Positions 1 to 9,622 of a stretch of 64,000 nt of DNA are shown here, in pieces. The notes under the pieces are model-generated. The model had not been told where the DNA came from and ran no database searches. It saw only the letters and a list, made by a program, of their open reading frames with translations. How positions within the stretch are numbered: position 1 is the stretch's first letter; the number at the start of each line of letters is the position of its first letter. Source of the stretch: Herbaspirillum sp. alder98. GTDB lineage: Bacteria; Pseudomonadota; Gammaproteobacteria; Burkholderiales; Burkholderiaceae_D. The stretch spans positions 62,001-126,000 of the forward strand of contig NZ_JAIUCY010000002.1 in NCBI RefSeq assembly GCF_020179755.1, written 5' to 3'. The position numbers and the translations under genes were made by a program.

Positions 1-384
1 CAAGAGGCCCACCGAATCGATATCCAGGCGTCCCGCCGGCACCAGGCTGCGCAGCTGGCGCGGGTGATATTGCATGTCGCAATCGTCTTCGGCCCAGCGC
101 GACTCGCCATTGACCAGCGTCACGGCCGGCTTGTAGCCGTCCTCGGCCTGGCCGCTGACGAAGCCCATCGGCTTGTTGATCAGGATCGTCACGCGCTGCG
201 CCTGTTCGGCGCTGGCCTGGCGTTCGACCGTCACCTTCTGGTGCGGCAGCACCTTGCTGCCCAATACCGACACCACCGCGCCATCGACGCGCACCCAGCC
301 TTTTTCTATCCACTCGTCGGCTTCGCGGCGCGAGCACAGGCCGAGTTCGGACATGCGTTTGGAGAGACGGACGGGTTCGGTCAT
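1..384 (-). CDS. rRNA pseudouridine synthase, RluF/RluB-like (3' end outside window)
   Basis: Only the first 128 codons are in the window. Reading the minus strand from ATG at 384, an S4 RNA-binding domain comes first (RLSKRMSELGLCSRREADEW). It is followed by the start of the catalytic domain, with INKPMGFVSG and GRLDIDSVGLL. GRLD contains the catalytic aspartate of the RsuA/RluB/E/F family, and the D-S-x-G-L version looks closest to RluF. The enzyme would isomerise a specific uridine in 23S rRNA. It lies 87 bases after glnD on the same strand, with a hairpin between them. Family is confident; the exact modified position is not. Confidence 0.85.
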   Translation of the reverse strand, partial: MTEPVRLSKRMSELGLCSRREADEWIEKGWVRVDGAVVSVLGSKVLPHQKVTVERQASAEQAQRVTILINKPMGFVSGQAEDGYKPAVTLVNGESRWAEDDCDMQYHPRQLRSLVPAGRLDIDSVGLL

Positions 385-420
385 GGCTTGCCTTGCTTGA
401 AACGGGTGTGAATGGGGGTG

Positions 421-444
421 AAAACGCCGGCAACAACGCCGGCG
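421..444 (-). terminator. Short hairpin with U-tract after glnD
   Basis: A perfect 7-bp stem CGCCGGC/GCCGGCG (425-431 and 438-444) has a 6-base loop. On the minus strand four T follow it. It sits 27 bases after the glnD stop and before the pseudouridine synthase start. The short T-run makes it a weak intrinsic terminator or attenuator at best. Confidence 0.45.
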
Positions 445-471
445 CCCGAGATTGTAAATCCTTTGAGTCGA

Positions 472-3084
472 TCAAATGCGCAGCGTCTTGAGCAGATCGG
501 TTTCGAGCATGATCTGGATCCGCGCCTGGGACAGGCCCGGGCCATCGATCAGGAACACGTCCTCGACCCGCTCGCCCAGCGTCATCACCTTGGCGGTATG
601 CAGGTTGATGCGGTACTTGGCCAGCACATTGGAAATCGAATACAGCAGCCCGGCGCGGTCGTTGGCCGAGACCGACAGCAGGTAGTATTGCCCGCGCTCG
701 TCGGGCCGCAGGTCGACCGCCGGATTGACCGGGAAGGTGCGCGACAGTCGCGACAGGCGCGCCTTGGACGGCGGCGGCAATTCGGTGGTCGATTGCAGCA
801 GCTGCGCCAGTTCGTGCTCGATCAGGTTGATGATGTCGCGGTAGTTCTTGGCAAACACGGGCGCATTGATCAGGAACGCATCGAGGGCATAGTTCTTCTG
901 CGTGGTGTGGATCTTGGCGTCGAAGATGCTGAAGTTCTTCTGGTCGAAATAACTGCAGATGCGGGCAAACAGGTCGGGCTGGTCGGGCGTGTAGACCGCC
1001 ACCTGCACGCCTTCGCCGATCGGCGCCAGGCGACAGCGCACCAGCGGCACGGCGCTGTCGATCTTGTCGTGGAAGCAGCGCGTCTGCCAGGCGATGTCGG
1101 AGGCGTCGTGGCGCAGGAAGTAAGCCACGTCGAGCTGCTTCCAGAACTGGACATGGGCGTCCGCCGGCAAGCCGTACAGGCGCAGCGTCTTGATCGCTTC
1201 CTGCTGGGTATTCTTGAGTTCGCGGTCGGCCGACGGCGCCTCGCCGCCCAGTGCCCGCAGCGTCATGCGATAGAGGTCTTCCAGCAGCTTGCCCTTCCAG
1301 GCATTCCATACCTTGGGGCTGGTGCCACGGATGTCGGCCACCGTCAGCAGGTAGAGCGCCGTCAGGTGCCGCTCGTCGCCGACCAGGCGCGCAAACTGGG
1401 CGATCACCTCGGGGTCCGACAGATCCTGCTTTTGCGCCACGTGCGACATGGCCAGGTGGCGTTCGACCAGGAACACGATCAGTTCGGTGTTTTCTTCCGA
1501 GATGCCATGCTGCTGGCAGAACTGGCGCGCATCCACCATGCCCAGCGTGGAATGGTCGCCGCCCCGGCCCTTGGCGATGTCGTGGAACAGTGCCGCCACG
1601 TACAGCACCCAGGGCTGGCCGAAGTTGGCCATCAGCTGGCTGCAAAACGGATATTCGTGGGCGTGCTCGCTCATGGTGAAGCGGCGCACGTTGCGCACCA
1701 CCATCAGGATGTGCTGGTCGACCGTATAGACGTGGAACAGGTCGTGCTGCATCTGGCCCACGATATGGCGGAAGTTCGGCAGGTAGCGGCCCAGCACGCT
1801 GGAGGCATTCATCCCGCGCAAGGCATGGATGATGCCGCGCTTGCCCTGCATGATCTGCATGAACAGCCGATGGTTCTCGGGGTCGTTGCGAAACGCGTTG
1901 TCGATCTTGAAGCGCGCATGCCACAGCGCGCGCATGGTGCGCGCCGACAGGTCCTTGAGTTCGGGGTGCTGGGAGCGCACCAGGAACACCTCGAGCATGG
2001 CCGACGGCGTCTGTTCGAACACGTCGTCATGGGCGATATCGACGAAGCCGTTGACTTCGTTGAAGCGGTCGTTGATGCGCTTGGGCACGATCTGCTGCGG
2101 AAACAGATGGGCCTCGATGTTCTGCAGCAGGATGGTGTTGAGCTGCACCACCGCCTTGGCCGCCCAGTAGTAGCGCTGCATCAGGTATTCGCTGGCGCGG
2201 CGGGTGTCGGTGGTCTTGAAGCCGAAGGTCTCGGCGATCTGGGTCTGGATGTCAAATACCAGCCGGTCTTCGCGGCGGCCGGTATAGATATGCAGGCGGA
2301 TCCGGATATCCTTGAAGGCGCGCTCCTTCTGGCGCAACTGGCGCGCCTCGGTGGCGGTGAGCATGCCGTGCTCGGCCAGCTTGGTCCATGAATCGCCCAG
2401 TCCGGCCGCCTTGGCCACCCACAGGATCACCTGCAGGTCGCGCATGCCGCCCGGGCTTTCCTTGCAGTTCGGCTCCAGGCTGTAGGGAGTGTCTTCGTAC
2501 TTGATGTGGCGCTGGCGCATTTCGAGCGTCTTGGCCTGGAAGAAAGCCAGCGGGTCGAGCGCTGCCTGATAGCGTTCCTGCAGTTGCTTGAACAGGCCGC
2601 GGTTGCCACTGACCAGGCGCGCCTCCAGCAGGCTGGTCTGGACCGTGATGTCGGCCGCCGATTCGTTCATGCACTCATCGATGGTGCGAATGCTGTGGCC
2701 GATCTCGAGGCCGATGTCCCAGAACAGCTGCACCAGGGTTTCGAGCTTTTCCTTTTCGTCCGCGGTCGGCGCGTGTGCCAGCAGCACCAGCACATCGACA
2801 TCCGAATGCGGAAACAGCTCGCCGCGCCCATAGCCGCCCACCGCCACCAGCGCCGCCTCGGCCGGCATGGCCAGCGCGCGCCAGGCTTCGGTGAGCGCTT
2901 CGTCGACGCTGCGTCGCAACTGGATGAGCAGTTGCTCCGGCTTGTGGTTGGACTGGAATGTGTCGATGACTTGCTGGCGAGCCAGCTTCAGTTGCTTCTT
3001 GAGCGTGACGGCGAGGTTCGGCATCGGCTTTGAGATGAGTGAATGCGGCAGGGAGGGGGCATGAATCGTTTTAGCAGGTTTCAT
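472..3084 (-). CDS. glnD: [Protein-PII] uridylyltransferase/uridylyl-removing enzyme
   Basis: GlnD senses glutamine and adds UMP to, or removes it from, PII proteins, which sets nitrogen control through GlnE and NtrB. At 870 residues it has the full family length. The nucleotidyltransferase motif GGYGRGELFPHSDVDV is at about residues 83-98. The HD phosphohydrolase motif FHDIAKGRGGDHS is near residue 500. Two C-terminal ACT domains sit near residues 695 and 800 (the second has SVSANDRAGLLYSISNVL). The start is uncertain: MPNLAVTLKK at residue 21 is an alternative, and neither site has a strong Shine-Dalgarno. It follows map by 46 bases on the same strand, so the two are probably co-transcribed, as in many proteobacteria. 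Confidence 0.95.
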   Translation of the reverse strand: MKPAKTIHAPSLPHSLISKPMPNLAVTLKKQLKLARQQVIDTFQSNHKPEQLLIQLRRSVDEALTEAWRALAMPAEAALVAVGGYGRGELFPHSDVDVLVLLAHAPTADEKEKLETLVQLFWDIGLEIGHSIRTIDECMNESAADITVQTSLLEARLVSGNRGLFKQLQERYQAALDPLAFFQAKTLEMRQRHIKYEDTPYSLEPNCKESPGGMRDLQVILWVAKAAGLGDSWTKLAEHGMLTATEARQLRQKERAFKDIRIRLHIYTGRREDRLVFDIQTQIAETFGFKTTDTRRASEYLMQRYYWAAKAVVQLNTILLQNIEAHLFPQQIVPKRINDRFNEVNGFVDIAHDDVFEQTPSAMLEVFLVRSQHPELKDLSARTMRALWHARFKIDNAFRNDPENHRLFMQIMQGKRGIIHALRGMNASSVLGRYLPNFRHIVGQMQHDLFHVYTVDQHILMVVRNVRRFTMSEHAHEYPFCSQLMANFGQPWVLYVAALFHDIAKGRGGDHSTLGMVDARQFCQQHGISEENTELIVFLVERHLAMSHVAQKQDLSDPEVIAQFARLVGDERHLTALYLLTVADIRGTSPKVWNAWKGKLLEDLYRMTLRALGGEAPSADRELKNTQQEAIKTLRLYGLPADAHVQFWKQLDVAYFLRHDASDIAWQTRCFHDKIDSAVPLVRCRLAPIGEGVQVAVYTPDQPDLFARICSYFDQKNFSIFDAKIHTTQKNYALDAFLINAPVFAKNYRDIINLIEHELAQLLQSTTELPPPSKARLSRLSRTFPVNPAVDLRPDERGQYYLLSVSANDRAGLLYSISNVLAKYRINLHTAKVMTLGERVEDVFLIDGPGLSQARIQIMLETDLLKTLRI

Positions 3085-3130
3085 GCCCAGGCGCCTGTCG
3101 CGTGCCCCCGCACGGCGACTGGCGCCAGGT

Positions 3131-3955
3131 TCAGGCGGTGACAGCGGCCGGCTGCGTGATGAAGGCCGGCGGCGCCGGCATGTTGGGCGAGACGGTCAGT
3201 ATCTCGTAGCCGGTTTCGGTGACCAGCACGGTATGTTCCCATTGGGCCGACAGGCTGCGATCCTTGGTCTTGATGGTCCAGCCGTCGGGCATTTCCTTGA
3301 TTTCACGGCGACCGGCGTTGATCATCGGTTCGACCGTGAAGATCATGCCGGCCTGCAACACATCCAGGGTGCCGGGGCGCCCGTAGTGCAGCACCTGCGG
3401 CTCTTCGTGGAATACCTGGCCGATACCGTGGCCGCAGAATTCGCGGACCACGCTGTAGCCGGCCTTTTCGGCATGCTGCTGGATCACGTGGCCGATGTCG
3501 CCCAGATGGGCGCCGGGCTTGATCTTGCTGATGCCCAGCCACATGCATTCGTAGGTGATCTCGGTGAGGCGGCGTGCCAGGATCGACGGCGGGCCGACAA
3601 AGAACATGCGGCTGGTGTCGCCGTGGTAACCATCCTTGATGATGGTGACGTCGATGTTGAGGGCGTCGCCGCTCTTGAGGGCCTTGTCGCCCGGGATGCC
3701 GTGGCAGATCACGTCATTGAGCGAGGTGCAGATGGCCTTGGGGTAGGGCGTGTAGCCCGGCGGGCAGTAGTTCAGCGGGGCCGGGACGCTGCCTTGCACA
3801 TTGGTCATGTACTCGTGGCAGAGGCGGTCGAGTTCGCCCGTGGTGACGCCGGGTTTGACAAAGGGCGTGATGTAATCGAGTACTTCGGCGGCCAGGCGAC
3901 CGGCTACGCGCATGCCTTCGATGTCGGCGGCGGTCTTGATGATGATGTTGCTCAT
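3131..3955 (-). CDS. map: Type I methionine aminopeptidase
   Basis: The enzyme removes the initiator methionine from nascent proteins in the cytoplasm. It has 274 residues. The metal ligands are visible in order: two aspartates in NIDVTIIKDGYHGDTSR, the histidine of FCGHGIGQVFHEEP, the glutamate of FTVEPMIN, and the glutamate of QWEHTVLVTE near the C-terminus. There is no N-terminal zinc extension, so this is type Ia. It is divergent from rpsB, the usual arrangement in proteobacteria, and starts the minus-strand unit map-glnD. Confidence 0.96.
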   Translation of the reverse strand: MSNIIIKTAADIEGMRVAGRLAAEVLDYITPFVKPGVTTGELDRLCHEYMTNVQGSVPAPLNYCPPGYTPYPKAICTSLNDVICHGIPGDKALKSGDALNIDVTIIKDGYHGDTSRMFFVGPPSILARRLTEITYECMWLGISKIKPGAHLGDIGHVIQQHAEKAGYSVVREFCGHGIGQVFHEEPQVLHYGRPGTLDVLQAGMIFTVEPMINAGRREIKEMPDGWTIKTKDRSLSAQWEHTVLVTETGYEILTVSPNMPAPPAFITQPAAVTA

Positions 3956-4346
3956 GGTCAGTCGCTATTTCGTTGTAAATCGTCAAAGTCGAATTATAGT
4001 CGAGACCACCTGTGCTTGTCGGGCGCTACGGCACGCGCCGGCTGCGGATGAGACGATGCGAGCACATTGCGGCCAGTTTTTCAGGTGCGCATACCCCTTG
4101 AACAAAATGGTGCACTTGAGTACAATGCCGGGCTAACCTGAAATCGGGTTGGCGAGGCCCCGGCCGGATGCGAAGTTGTTGTCGAAGCAATGCGGACAGC
4201 AGCACGTGCAGGCAGGGCCCGCGAAGCAGTAGTAATTGGTAGTATCCATAGAGCAATATCACTTGAAACGCGAATCCGTTCGCCAAAGGGTGTCCGGCAT
4301 ATGTCGGATGACCGAGCGGATTCCAGACCAAACCCTGGAGAAATTC
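3956..4346. other. map/rpsB divergent intergenic region
   Basis: These 391 bases between the divergent map and rpsB starts hold no believable gene. The right half contains the rpsB promoter and a roughly 210-base leader. A long leader is consistent with S2 autoregulation, known upstream of rpsB in enterobacteria, but I could not recognise the enterobacterial motif here. Confidence 0.6.
4098..4126 (+). promoter_or_regulatory. Sigma-70 promoter of rpsB-tsf
   Basis: TTGAAC (4098-4103) and TACAAT (4121-4126) are separated by exactly 17 bases, each matching the sigma-70 consensus at most positions. It would start transcription near 4133, leaving a leader of about 213 bases before rpsB. Its location before a strongly expressed ribosomal protein gene supports it. 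Confidence 0.7.
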
Positions 4347-5090
4347 ATGTCTGTCACAATGCGCGAAATGCTGGAAGCCGGTGTCCACTTCGGTCACCAA
4401 ACCCGTTTCTGGAACCCAAAGATGGCGCCGTTCATCTTCGGTCACCGCAACAAGATTCACATCGTCAACCTGGAAAAGACCCTGGGTCTGTTCCAAGAGG
4501 CGACCAAGTACGTTCGTCAACTGTCGTCCAACCGCGGCACCATCCTGTTCGTTGGCACCAAGCGTCAAGCACGTGAAATCCTGGCTGGCGAAGCCCAGCG
4601 CGCAGGCGTGCCTTTCGTTGACCAGCGCTGGCTGGGCGGCATGCTGACCAACTTCAAGACCATCAAGACCTCGATCAAGCGCCTGAAGGACATGGAAGCG
4701 TCGATCGAAGACGGTTCGGTCGAGAAGCTGTCGAAGAAGGAAGGCCTGCTGTTCCGTCGCGAACTGGAAAAGCTGCAAAAGTCCATCGGCGGCATCAAGG
4801 ACATGGGCGGCATTCCTGACGCAATCTTCGTCATCGACGTCGGCTACCACAAGGGCGCCATCACCGAAGCCGCCAAGCTGGGTATCCCGGTCATCGGCGT
4901 GGTCGATACCAACCACTCGCCAGAAGGCGTGAACTACATCATCCCTGGTAACGATGACTCGGCCAAGGCAATCGCACTGTACGCACGCGGTATCGCCGAC
5001 GCAGTCCTGGAAGGCCGTGCCAACGCCGTCAACGACGTGGTTGAAGCAGTCAAGGGCGACGAATTCGTCGAGGTCAGCGAACAGGCCTAA
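4347..5090 (+). CDS. rpsB: 30S ribosomal protein S2
   Basis: S2 is a structural protein of the small ribosomal subunit. The protein has 247 residues, normal for the family, and opens with [33 protein letters not shown] is the classic S2 signature. The reading frame is open further upstream, but this ATG matches the family start and has CTGGAG 7 bases before it. Codon use is strongly biased towards C/G-ending codons, as expected for high expression. A terminator separates it from tsf. Confidence 0.98.
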   Translation: MSVTMREMLEAGVHFGHQTRFWNPKMAPFIFGHRNKIHIVNLEKTLGLFQEATKYVRQLSSNRGTILFVGTKRQAREILAGEAQRAGVPFVDQRWLGGMLTNFKTIKTSIKRLKDMEASIEDGSVEKLSKKEGLLFRRELEKLQKSIGGIKDMGGIPDAIFVIDVGYHKGAITEAAKLGIPVIGVVDTNHSPEGVNYIIPGNDDSAKAIALYARGIADAVLEGRANAVNDVVEAVKGDEFVEVSEQA

Positions 5091-5112
5091 TCCGCTTTTC
5101 GCTGAAGGCAAC

Positions 5113-5154
5113 AAAAAGGGGTGACAGCGGAACACGCGGTGGCCCCTTTTTTTT
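5113..5154 (+). terminator. Intrinsic terminator/attenuator between rpsB and tsf
   Basis: AAAAAGGGG (5113-5121) pairs with CCCCTTTTT across an 18-20 base loop, and the 3' arm runs into eight T ending at 5154. It lies in the rpsB-tsf gap, where partial termination would give more S2 than EF-Ts mRNA. Confidence 0.65.
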
Positions 5155-5219
5155 GAGTCAATTTTCTAGTTTCAAGCGTGTCGCCAACGGCGGCGCGCCC
5201 CCCAGTCAGGAGAATGAAT

Positions 5220-6107
5220 ATGGCGGCAATTACCGCAGCAATGGTAGGCGAACTGCGCGCAAAGACCGATGCGCCGATGATGGAATGCAAGAAGGCCCTG
5301 ACCGAAGCCGATGGCGACATGGTCAAGGCTGAAGAACTGCTGCGCGTCAAGCTGGGCAGCAAGGCCTCCAAGGCATCTTCGCGCATCACCGCCGAAGGCG
5401 TGGTGGCAACCTACATCGCCGGCAACGTCGGCGCGCTGGTCGAAGTCAACTGTGAAACCGACTTCGTGACCAAGAACGATGAATTCATCGCCCTGGTCGA
5501 CGCTGCCGCCAAGCTGGTGGTCGAAGCCAATCCGGCTGACCTGGCTGCACTGGCTGCTGCCAAGCTGCCTGACGGTCGTACCCTGGAAGAAGTGCGCACC
5601 GAACTGATCGGTCGTATCGGCGAGAACATGGCGATCCGTCGCTTCCAGCGTTTCGAAACCTCGGCCAAGCTGGCGTCGTACCTGCACGGTACCCGCATCG
5701 GCGTGGTCGTCGAATTCGACGGCGCCGACGAGCAGGTGGGCAAGGATGTCGCCATGCACATCGCCGCCATGAAGCCGGTTGCATTGTCGTCCGAGCAAGT
5801 GCCGGCCGACCTGATCGCCAAGGAACGCTCGGTGGCAACACTGAAGGCGGCCGAATCGGGCAAGCCTGCCGATATCGCCACCAAGATGGTCGAGGGTTCG
5901 GTCCAGAAGTACCTGAAGGAAGTCTCGCTGTTCAACCAGGCCTTCGTGAAGAACGACAAGCAAACCGTCGAGCAGATGCTCAAGGCGGCCAACTCGAGCG
6001 TGAAGGCATTCGTCATGTACGTGGTGGGTGAAGGCATCGAGAAGAAGCAGGACGACTTTGCTGCCGAAGTGGCAGCGCAAGTGGCTGCAGCAAAGCAGGC
6101 ACAGTAA
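5220..6107 (+). CDS. tsf: Translation elongation factor Ts
   Basis: EF-Ts recycles EF-Tu by exchanging GDP for GTP. It has 295 residues. The N-terminal UBA-like module [20 protein letters not shown] and the core motif [10 protein letters not shown], which inserts near the EF-Tu magnesium site, are both present. I chose ATG 5220 because AGGAG (5208-5212) is 7 bases away; the in-frame ATG at 5214 is only one base from it. Transcription probably comes from the rpsB promoter, and a strong terminator follows. Confidence 0.97.
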   Translation: MAAITAAMVGELRAKTDAPMMECKKALTEADGDMVKAEELLRVKLGSKASKASSRITAEGVVATYIAGNVGALVEVNCETDFVTKNDEFIALVDAAAKLVVEANPADLAALAAAKLPDGRTLEEVRTELIGRIGENMAIRRFQRFETSAKLASYLHGTRIGVVVEFDGADEQVGKDVAMHIAAMKPVALSSEQVPADLIAKERSVATLKAAESGKPADIATKMVEGSVQKYLKEVSLFNQAFVKNDKQTVEQMLKAANSSVKAFVMYVVGEGIEKKQDDFAAEVAAQVAAAKQAQ

Positions 6108-6121
6108 GCGTTACAAGAAAG

Positions 6122-6144
6122 CGGGCCGAGAGGCCCGTTTTTTT
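6122..6144 (+). terminator. Rho-independent terminator after tsf
   Basis: CGGGCC (6122-6127), loop GAGA, GGCCCG (6132-6137), then seven T. A textbook intrinsic terminator 14 bases after the tsf stop. Confidence 0.9.
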
Positions 6145-6369
6145 AAGCCCGTCCGGAACTTTCGGGCTGGGCCGTATCTATTGTCAGGGTTTGTCTGATC
6201 CACTCGGTCAGGCCGTGGCAAGTGATGTGAACGAGTACCATTGGCGCAGCAGTACAATCAAGCAAGTGTCCGCTGACTTTTCGCGGCGAACCGCGCCGTT
6301 CGCCATCGCGATCAAAGCCAAGTGGACCATTCAAAGCATTTCAAATCGGATAGAACACGGAGCCCTGCA

Positions 6370-7086
6370 ATGACAACACCTGCCTATAAGCGCGTACTCC
6401 TCAAACTCTCCGGCGAAGCACTGATGGGCGACGACGCCTACGGTATCAATCGCGCGACCATCGAACGCATGGTCGCGGATGTGGCAGAAATCAGCAATCT
6501 GGGTATCGAACTGGCCATCGTGATCGGCGGCGGCAACATCTTCCGTGGCGTCGCGCCTGGCGCCCAGGGCATGGATCGCGCCACGGCCGACTACATGGGC
6601 ATGCTGGCCACCGTCATGAATTCGCTGGCACTGGCCGATGCCATGCGCCAGGCCGGCCTGACCGCACGCGTGATGTCGGCCATCGGCATCGAACAGGTGG
6701 TCGAGCCTTACGTCCGCCCCAAGGCCCTGCAATACCTCGAAGAAGGCAAGGTCGTGGTGTTCGCCGCCGGTACCGGCAACCCGTTCTTCACCACCGATAC
6801 CGCAGCGGCACTGCGCGGTTCGGAGATCGGCGCCCAGATCGTGCTCAAGGCCACCAAGGTCGATGGCGTCTACACGGCCGACCCCAAGAAAGACCCGACC
6901 GCGACCCGCTACACATCGATTTCGTTCGACGAAGCCATTTCCAAGCACCTGCAGGTGATGGATGCGACCGCCTTTGCGCTGTGTCGTGACCAGAAGCTGC
7001 CGATCAAGGTATTCTCGATCATCAAGCCGGGCGCCCTGAAGCGCGTGGTGATGGGCGAGGACGAAGGCACCCTGGTCCACGTCTGA
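6370..7086 (+). CDS. pyrH: UMP kinase
   Basis: PyrH phosphorylates UMP to UDP for pyrimidine nucleotide and UDP-sugar supply. It has 238 residues, normal for the bacterial hexameric enzyme of the amino-acid-kinase fold. Motifs seen are [31 protein letters not shown] and [12 protein letters not shown]. The frame is open upstream, but [17 protein letters not shown] is the family start and has CGGAG just before it. The 225-base gap after the tsf terminator implies its own promoter; I saw a TACAAT at 6253-6258 but no convincing -35 partner. Confidence 0.97.
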   Translation: MTTPAYKRVLLKLSGEALMGDDAYGINRATIERMVADVAEISNLGIELAIVIGGGNIFRGVAPGAQGMDRATADYMGMLATVMNSLALADAMRQAGLTARVMSAIGIEQVVEPYVRPKALQYLEEGKVVVFAAGTGNPFFTTDTAAALRGSEIGAQIVLKATKVDGVYTADPKKDPTATRYTSISFDEAISKHLQVMDATAFALCRDQKLPIKVFSIIKPGALKRVVMGEDEGTLVHV

Positions 7087-7238
7087 GCATGATGGAATGA
7101 TGACGCCGCTCCCCCCGTGGTAGCGGCGGCGTCTAGCGTTTACAATGCGCCGGCCATGTCGGCATTTTCGTTTGCATCTGCGTTCCGGCTGGCCGGAATC
7201 GAAGATGAGTATCTACCGTATCAAGTTAGGAGAGCAGC

Positions 7239-7799
7239 ATGAGTGTCGCTGACGTCAAGAAGAATAGTGAACAGAAAATGAGCAAGTCGATCGAGCAGCT
7301 CAAGGCCAATCTGGCCAAGGTGCGCACCGGTCGTGCCCATACCGGTCTGCTGGATCAGGTCACGGTGGACTACTACGGTAGCAGCACCGGGCTGTCGCAG
7401 GTCGCCAACCTGACCCTGATCGACGCTCGCACCATCGGCGTTCAACCGTACGAGAAGAAAATGGTGGCGGTGATCGAGAAGGCCATCCGCGAAGCCGATC
7501 TGGGCCTGAATCCGGCCACCCACGGCGAGCTGATCCGCGTGCCGATGCCGGCGCTGACCGAAGAGCGTCGCAAGGAAATGGTCAAGCTGGTCAAGAACGA
7601 AGCCGAAGACGCCAAGATCGCGGTGCGCAACATCCGCCGCGACGGCAACGAAGCCCTGAAGAAGCTGGTCAAGGACAAGGTCGCCTCGGAAGATGACGAG
7701 CGCCGTGGCCAGGACGACATCCAGAAGCTGACCGACAAGTTCGTCGCCGAGATCGACAAGCTGGTCGGCGACAAGGAAAAAGAAGTCATGACGGTGTGA
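7239..7799 (+). CDS. frr: Ribosome recycling factor
   Basis: RRF splits the post-termination ribosome together with EF-G. The 186 residues begin [20 protein letters not shown] and contain the family motif [13 protein letters not shown] and the C-terminal helices rich in Lys/Glu. AGGAGAGCAGC lies directly upstream of the ATG. The pyrH-frr-uppS order is conserved across bacteria. Confidence 0.97.
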   Translation: MSVADVKKNSEQKMSKSIEQLKANLAKVRTGRAHTGLLDQVTVDYYGSSTGLSQVANLTLIDARTIGVQPYEKKMVAVIEKAIREADLGLNPATHGELIRVPMPALTEERRKEMVKLVKNEAEDAKIAVRNIRRDGNEALKKLVKDKVASEDDERRGQDDIQKLTDKFVAEIDKLVGDKEKEVMTV

Positions 7800-7871
7800 C
7801 GTCGTCGCAGGTTCCGGGCCGGAAAGAGGGCAGGGCATGCGTGCCGGCCTTCCTGGCCGGGGTCCTGGCTG

Positions 7872-7906
7872 GCCCGGTTCGAGTCCAGGCTCGGGGCCGG
7901 GCTTTT
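7872..7906 (+). terminator. Possible terminator after frr
   Basis: GCCCGG (7872-7877) pairs with CCGGGC (7897-7902). An inner CGAG/CTCG extension continues the stem, and four T follow. It lies in the 208-base gap between frr and uppS. The short T-run limits confidence. Confidence 0.5.
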
Positions 7907-8007
7907 CTCCTGCTGATGCAGATGGTTTGTCAAAGCGCCCGCAGCCCGCTACCATGGTGCGATAAACCCATCCTGGCACCAGGGCAACAAGGCACTAAAT
8001 AATATTC

Positions 8008-8766
8008 ATGAAGCATCAAAGCTCAACTCTTGCGGTTCCGGATATATCCGCGGTTCCGCGTCATGTTGCCATCATCATGGACGGTAACGGACGTTGGGCA
8101 ACCAAGCGTTTCCTGCCGCGTGTGGCAGGCCATGCCAAGGGCGTGGATGCCGTGCGCGACATCGTCGAAGCCTGCGCCGTGCGCGGCATCGAATTCCTGA
8201 CCCTGTTTGCCTTCAGTTCCGAGAACTGGCGCCGTCCGGCCGATGAGGTGTCGGTGCTGATGCGCTTGTTCATGACGGTGCTCGAGCGCGAAGTCGGCAA
8301 GATGGCCCAGAACGGCATTCGTCTCCGGATCGTCGGCGACATGAGCCGTTTCGATCCCAAGCTGCAGGAGATGGCGGCCCGCGCCGAGGCGCAGACGGCC
8401 GGCAATTCGCGCCTGACCCTGACGGTGTGCGCCAACTACGGCGGTCGCTGGGACGTGATGCAGGCCGTCGGCAAGATGCTCCGGGCCAATCCCGGTGCGA
8501 CCGACTTTGCCGAAGAGCAACTGGCGCCTTACCTGGCGATGGCCTACGCGCCCGAGCCTGACCTGTTCATCCGCACCGGCGGCGAGCAGCGTGTTTCCAA
8601 CTTCCTGTTGTGGCAACTGGCGTATAGCGAACTGTACTTCACCGAGACCTTCTGGCCCGACTTCGACGGCCGGGCGCTGGATCTGGCGATTGCCTCCTAT
8701 CAACAACGCGAGCGCCGCTTCGGGCGCACCAGTGCCCAGGTGCTGGACCAGAAAAAGGCTTCCTGA
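8008..8766 (+). CDS. uppS: Undecaprenyl diphosphate synthase
   Basis: This cis-prenyltransferase makes C55 undecaprenyl diphosphate, the lipid carrier for peptidoglycan and O-antigen. It has 252 residues. The signature MDGNGRWAT with catalytic Asp25, the [11 protein letters not shown] substrate loop and the C-terminal [20 protein letters not shown] motif are all intact. Its stop overlaps the cdsA start by one base (TGATG), so the two are translationally coupled. Confidence 0.97.
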   Translation: MKHQSSTLAVPDISAVPRHVAIIMDGNGRWATKRFLPRVAGHAKGVDAVRDIVEACAVRGIEFLTLFAFSSENWRRPADEVSVLMRLFMTVLEREVGKMAQNGIRLRIVGDMSRFDPKLQEMAARAEAQTAGNSRLTLTVCANYGGRWDVMQAVGKMLRANPGATDFAEEQLAPYLAMAYAPEPDLFIRTGGEQRVSNFLLWQLAYSELYFTETFWPDFDGRALDLAIASYQQRERRFGRTSAQVLDQKKAS

Positions 8767-9593
8767 TGCTCAAGACGCGTGTCATCACGGCGTTGATCCT
8801 GCTGGCAATCCTGTTGCCTATCCTGTATTTCGATTTCTTCCCGGCGTTTGCCATGGCGGTCTTGGTGTTCTTTGCCGCCAGCGCATGGGAATGCTTCCGC
8901 CTGTTCAAGAGCCCCCGGCCCGCCGTATGGGCAGTGCTGTGGACGCTGGCCTTTGCGGTCATCCTGTTCTACAGCGGCATGCCCAGCGTGCGCTCGCTCT
9001 ACATGCTGTGCGTGGCGTTGTGGGTGATCCGCTTCGTGCCCGGCCTGCGGGTCGGGCTGCCTCCCTTCGAGGCGTTCGCCAACCGGCTGCTCAACGGCAG
9101 CTACATGGTGGCGATCCTGGGTTGCTTCGTGGCCATCGTCGATCTGTTCCACCGTGCGCCGCTGTACCTGCTGTCGGTGATGGCGGTGGTGTGGGTGGCC
9201 GATATCGGCGCCTACTTTGCGGGCAAGGGTTTTGGTCGCCACAAGCTGGCGCCAGGCATTTCGCCGGGCAAGTCGTGGGAAGGCGCCGTTGGCGGCTGGC
9301 TGGCGGTGCTGGTGATCTCGGCCGCGGTGGCGATGTCGGTTGGGCTCGGTGAAACCTTCCAGTATCGGCTGTTCGAGCGCTGGGGCTGGCTCGGCTTCGT
9401 GGCGGTTCTGACCGTGATGGCGGCGGCCAGCGTGGTGGGCGACCTGTTCGAGTCGCAACTCAAGCGTCGCGCCGGCATGAAGGACAGCAGCAACCTGCTG
9501 CCGGGCCATGGTGGCGTGCTCGACCGCATCGATGCGCTTATCCCGGTGCTGCCGCTGGCGGCGCTGATCGATCTGTGGCTGGCGGCGCCTTGA
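8766..9593 (+). CDS. cdsA: Phosphatidate cytidylyltransferase
   Basis: CdsA makes CDP-diacylglycerol from phosphatidate and CTP at the inner membrane, the branch point for phospholipid synthesis. The 275 residues form about eight hydrophobic segments. The family signature near the C-terminus is present as [20 protein letters not shown] followed by [13 protein letters not shown], which holds the metal-binding aspartates. It is coupled to uppS and followed after 29 bases by dxr. Confidence 0.96.
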   Translation: MLKTRVITALILLAILLPILYFDFFPAFAMAVLVFFAASAWECFRLFKSPRPAVWAVLWTLAFAVILFYSGMPSVRSLYMLCVALWVIRFVPGLRVGLPPFEAFANRLLNGSYMVAILGCFVAIVDLFHRAPLYLLSVMAVVWVADIGAYFAGKGFGRHKLAPGISPGKSWEGAVGGWLAVLVISAAVAMSVGLGETFQYRLFERWGWLGFVAVLTVMAAASVVGDLFESQLKRRAGMKDSSNLLPGHGGVLDRIDALIPVLPLAALIDLWLAAP

Positions 9594-9622
9594 GCGACGC
9601 TGGCCGGCCAACCGGAATTTCC

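Noticed and set aside
412-2391. 659-codon plus-strand open frame opposite glnD
   Set aside because: Antisense shadow of glnD caused by high-GC codon bias; its His/Gln/Val-rich composition is typical of such shadows.
6227-6258. Promoter for pyrH using TACAAT at 6253
   Set aside because: The nearest -35-like hexamer (GTGAAC) is 20 bases away, outside the usual spacing.
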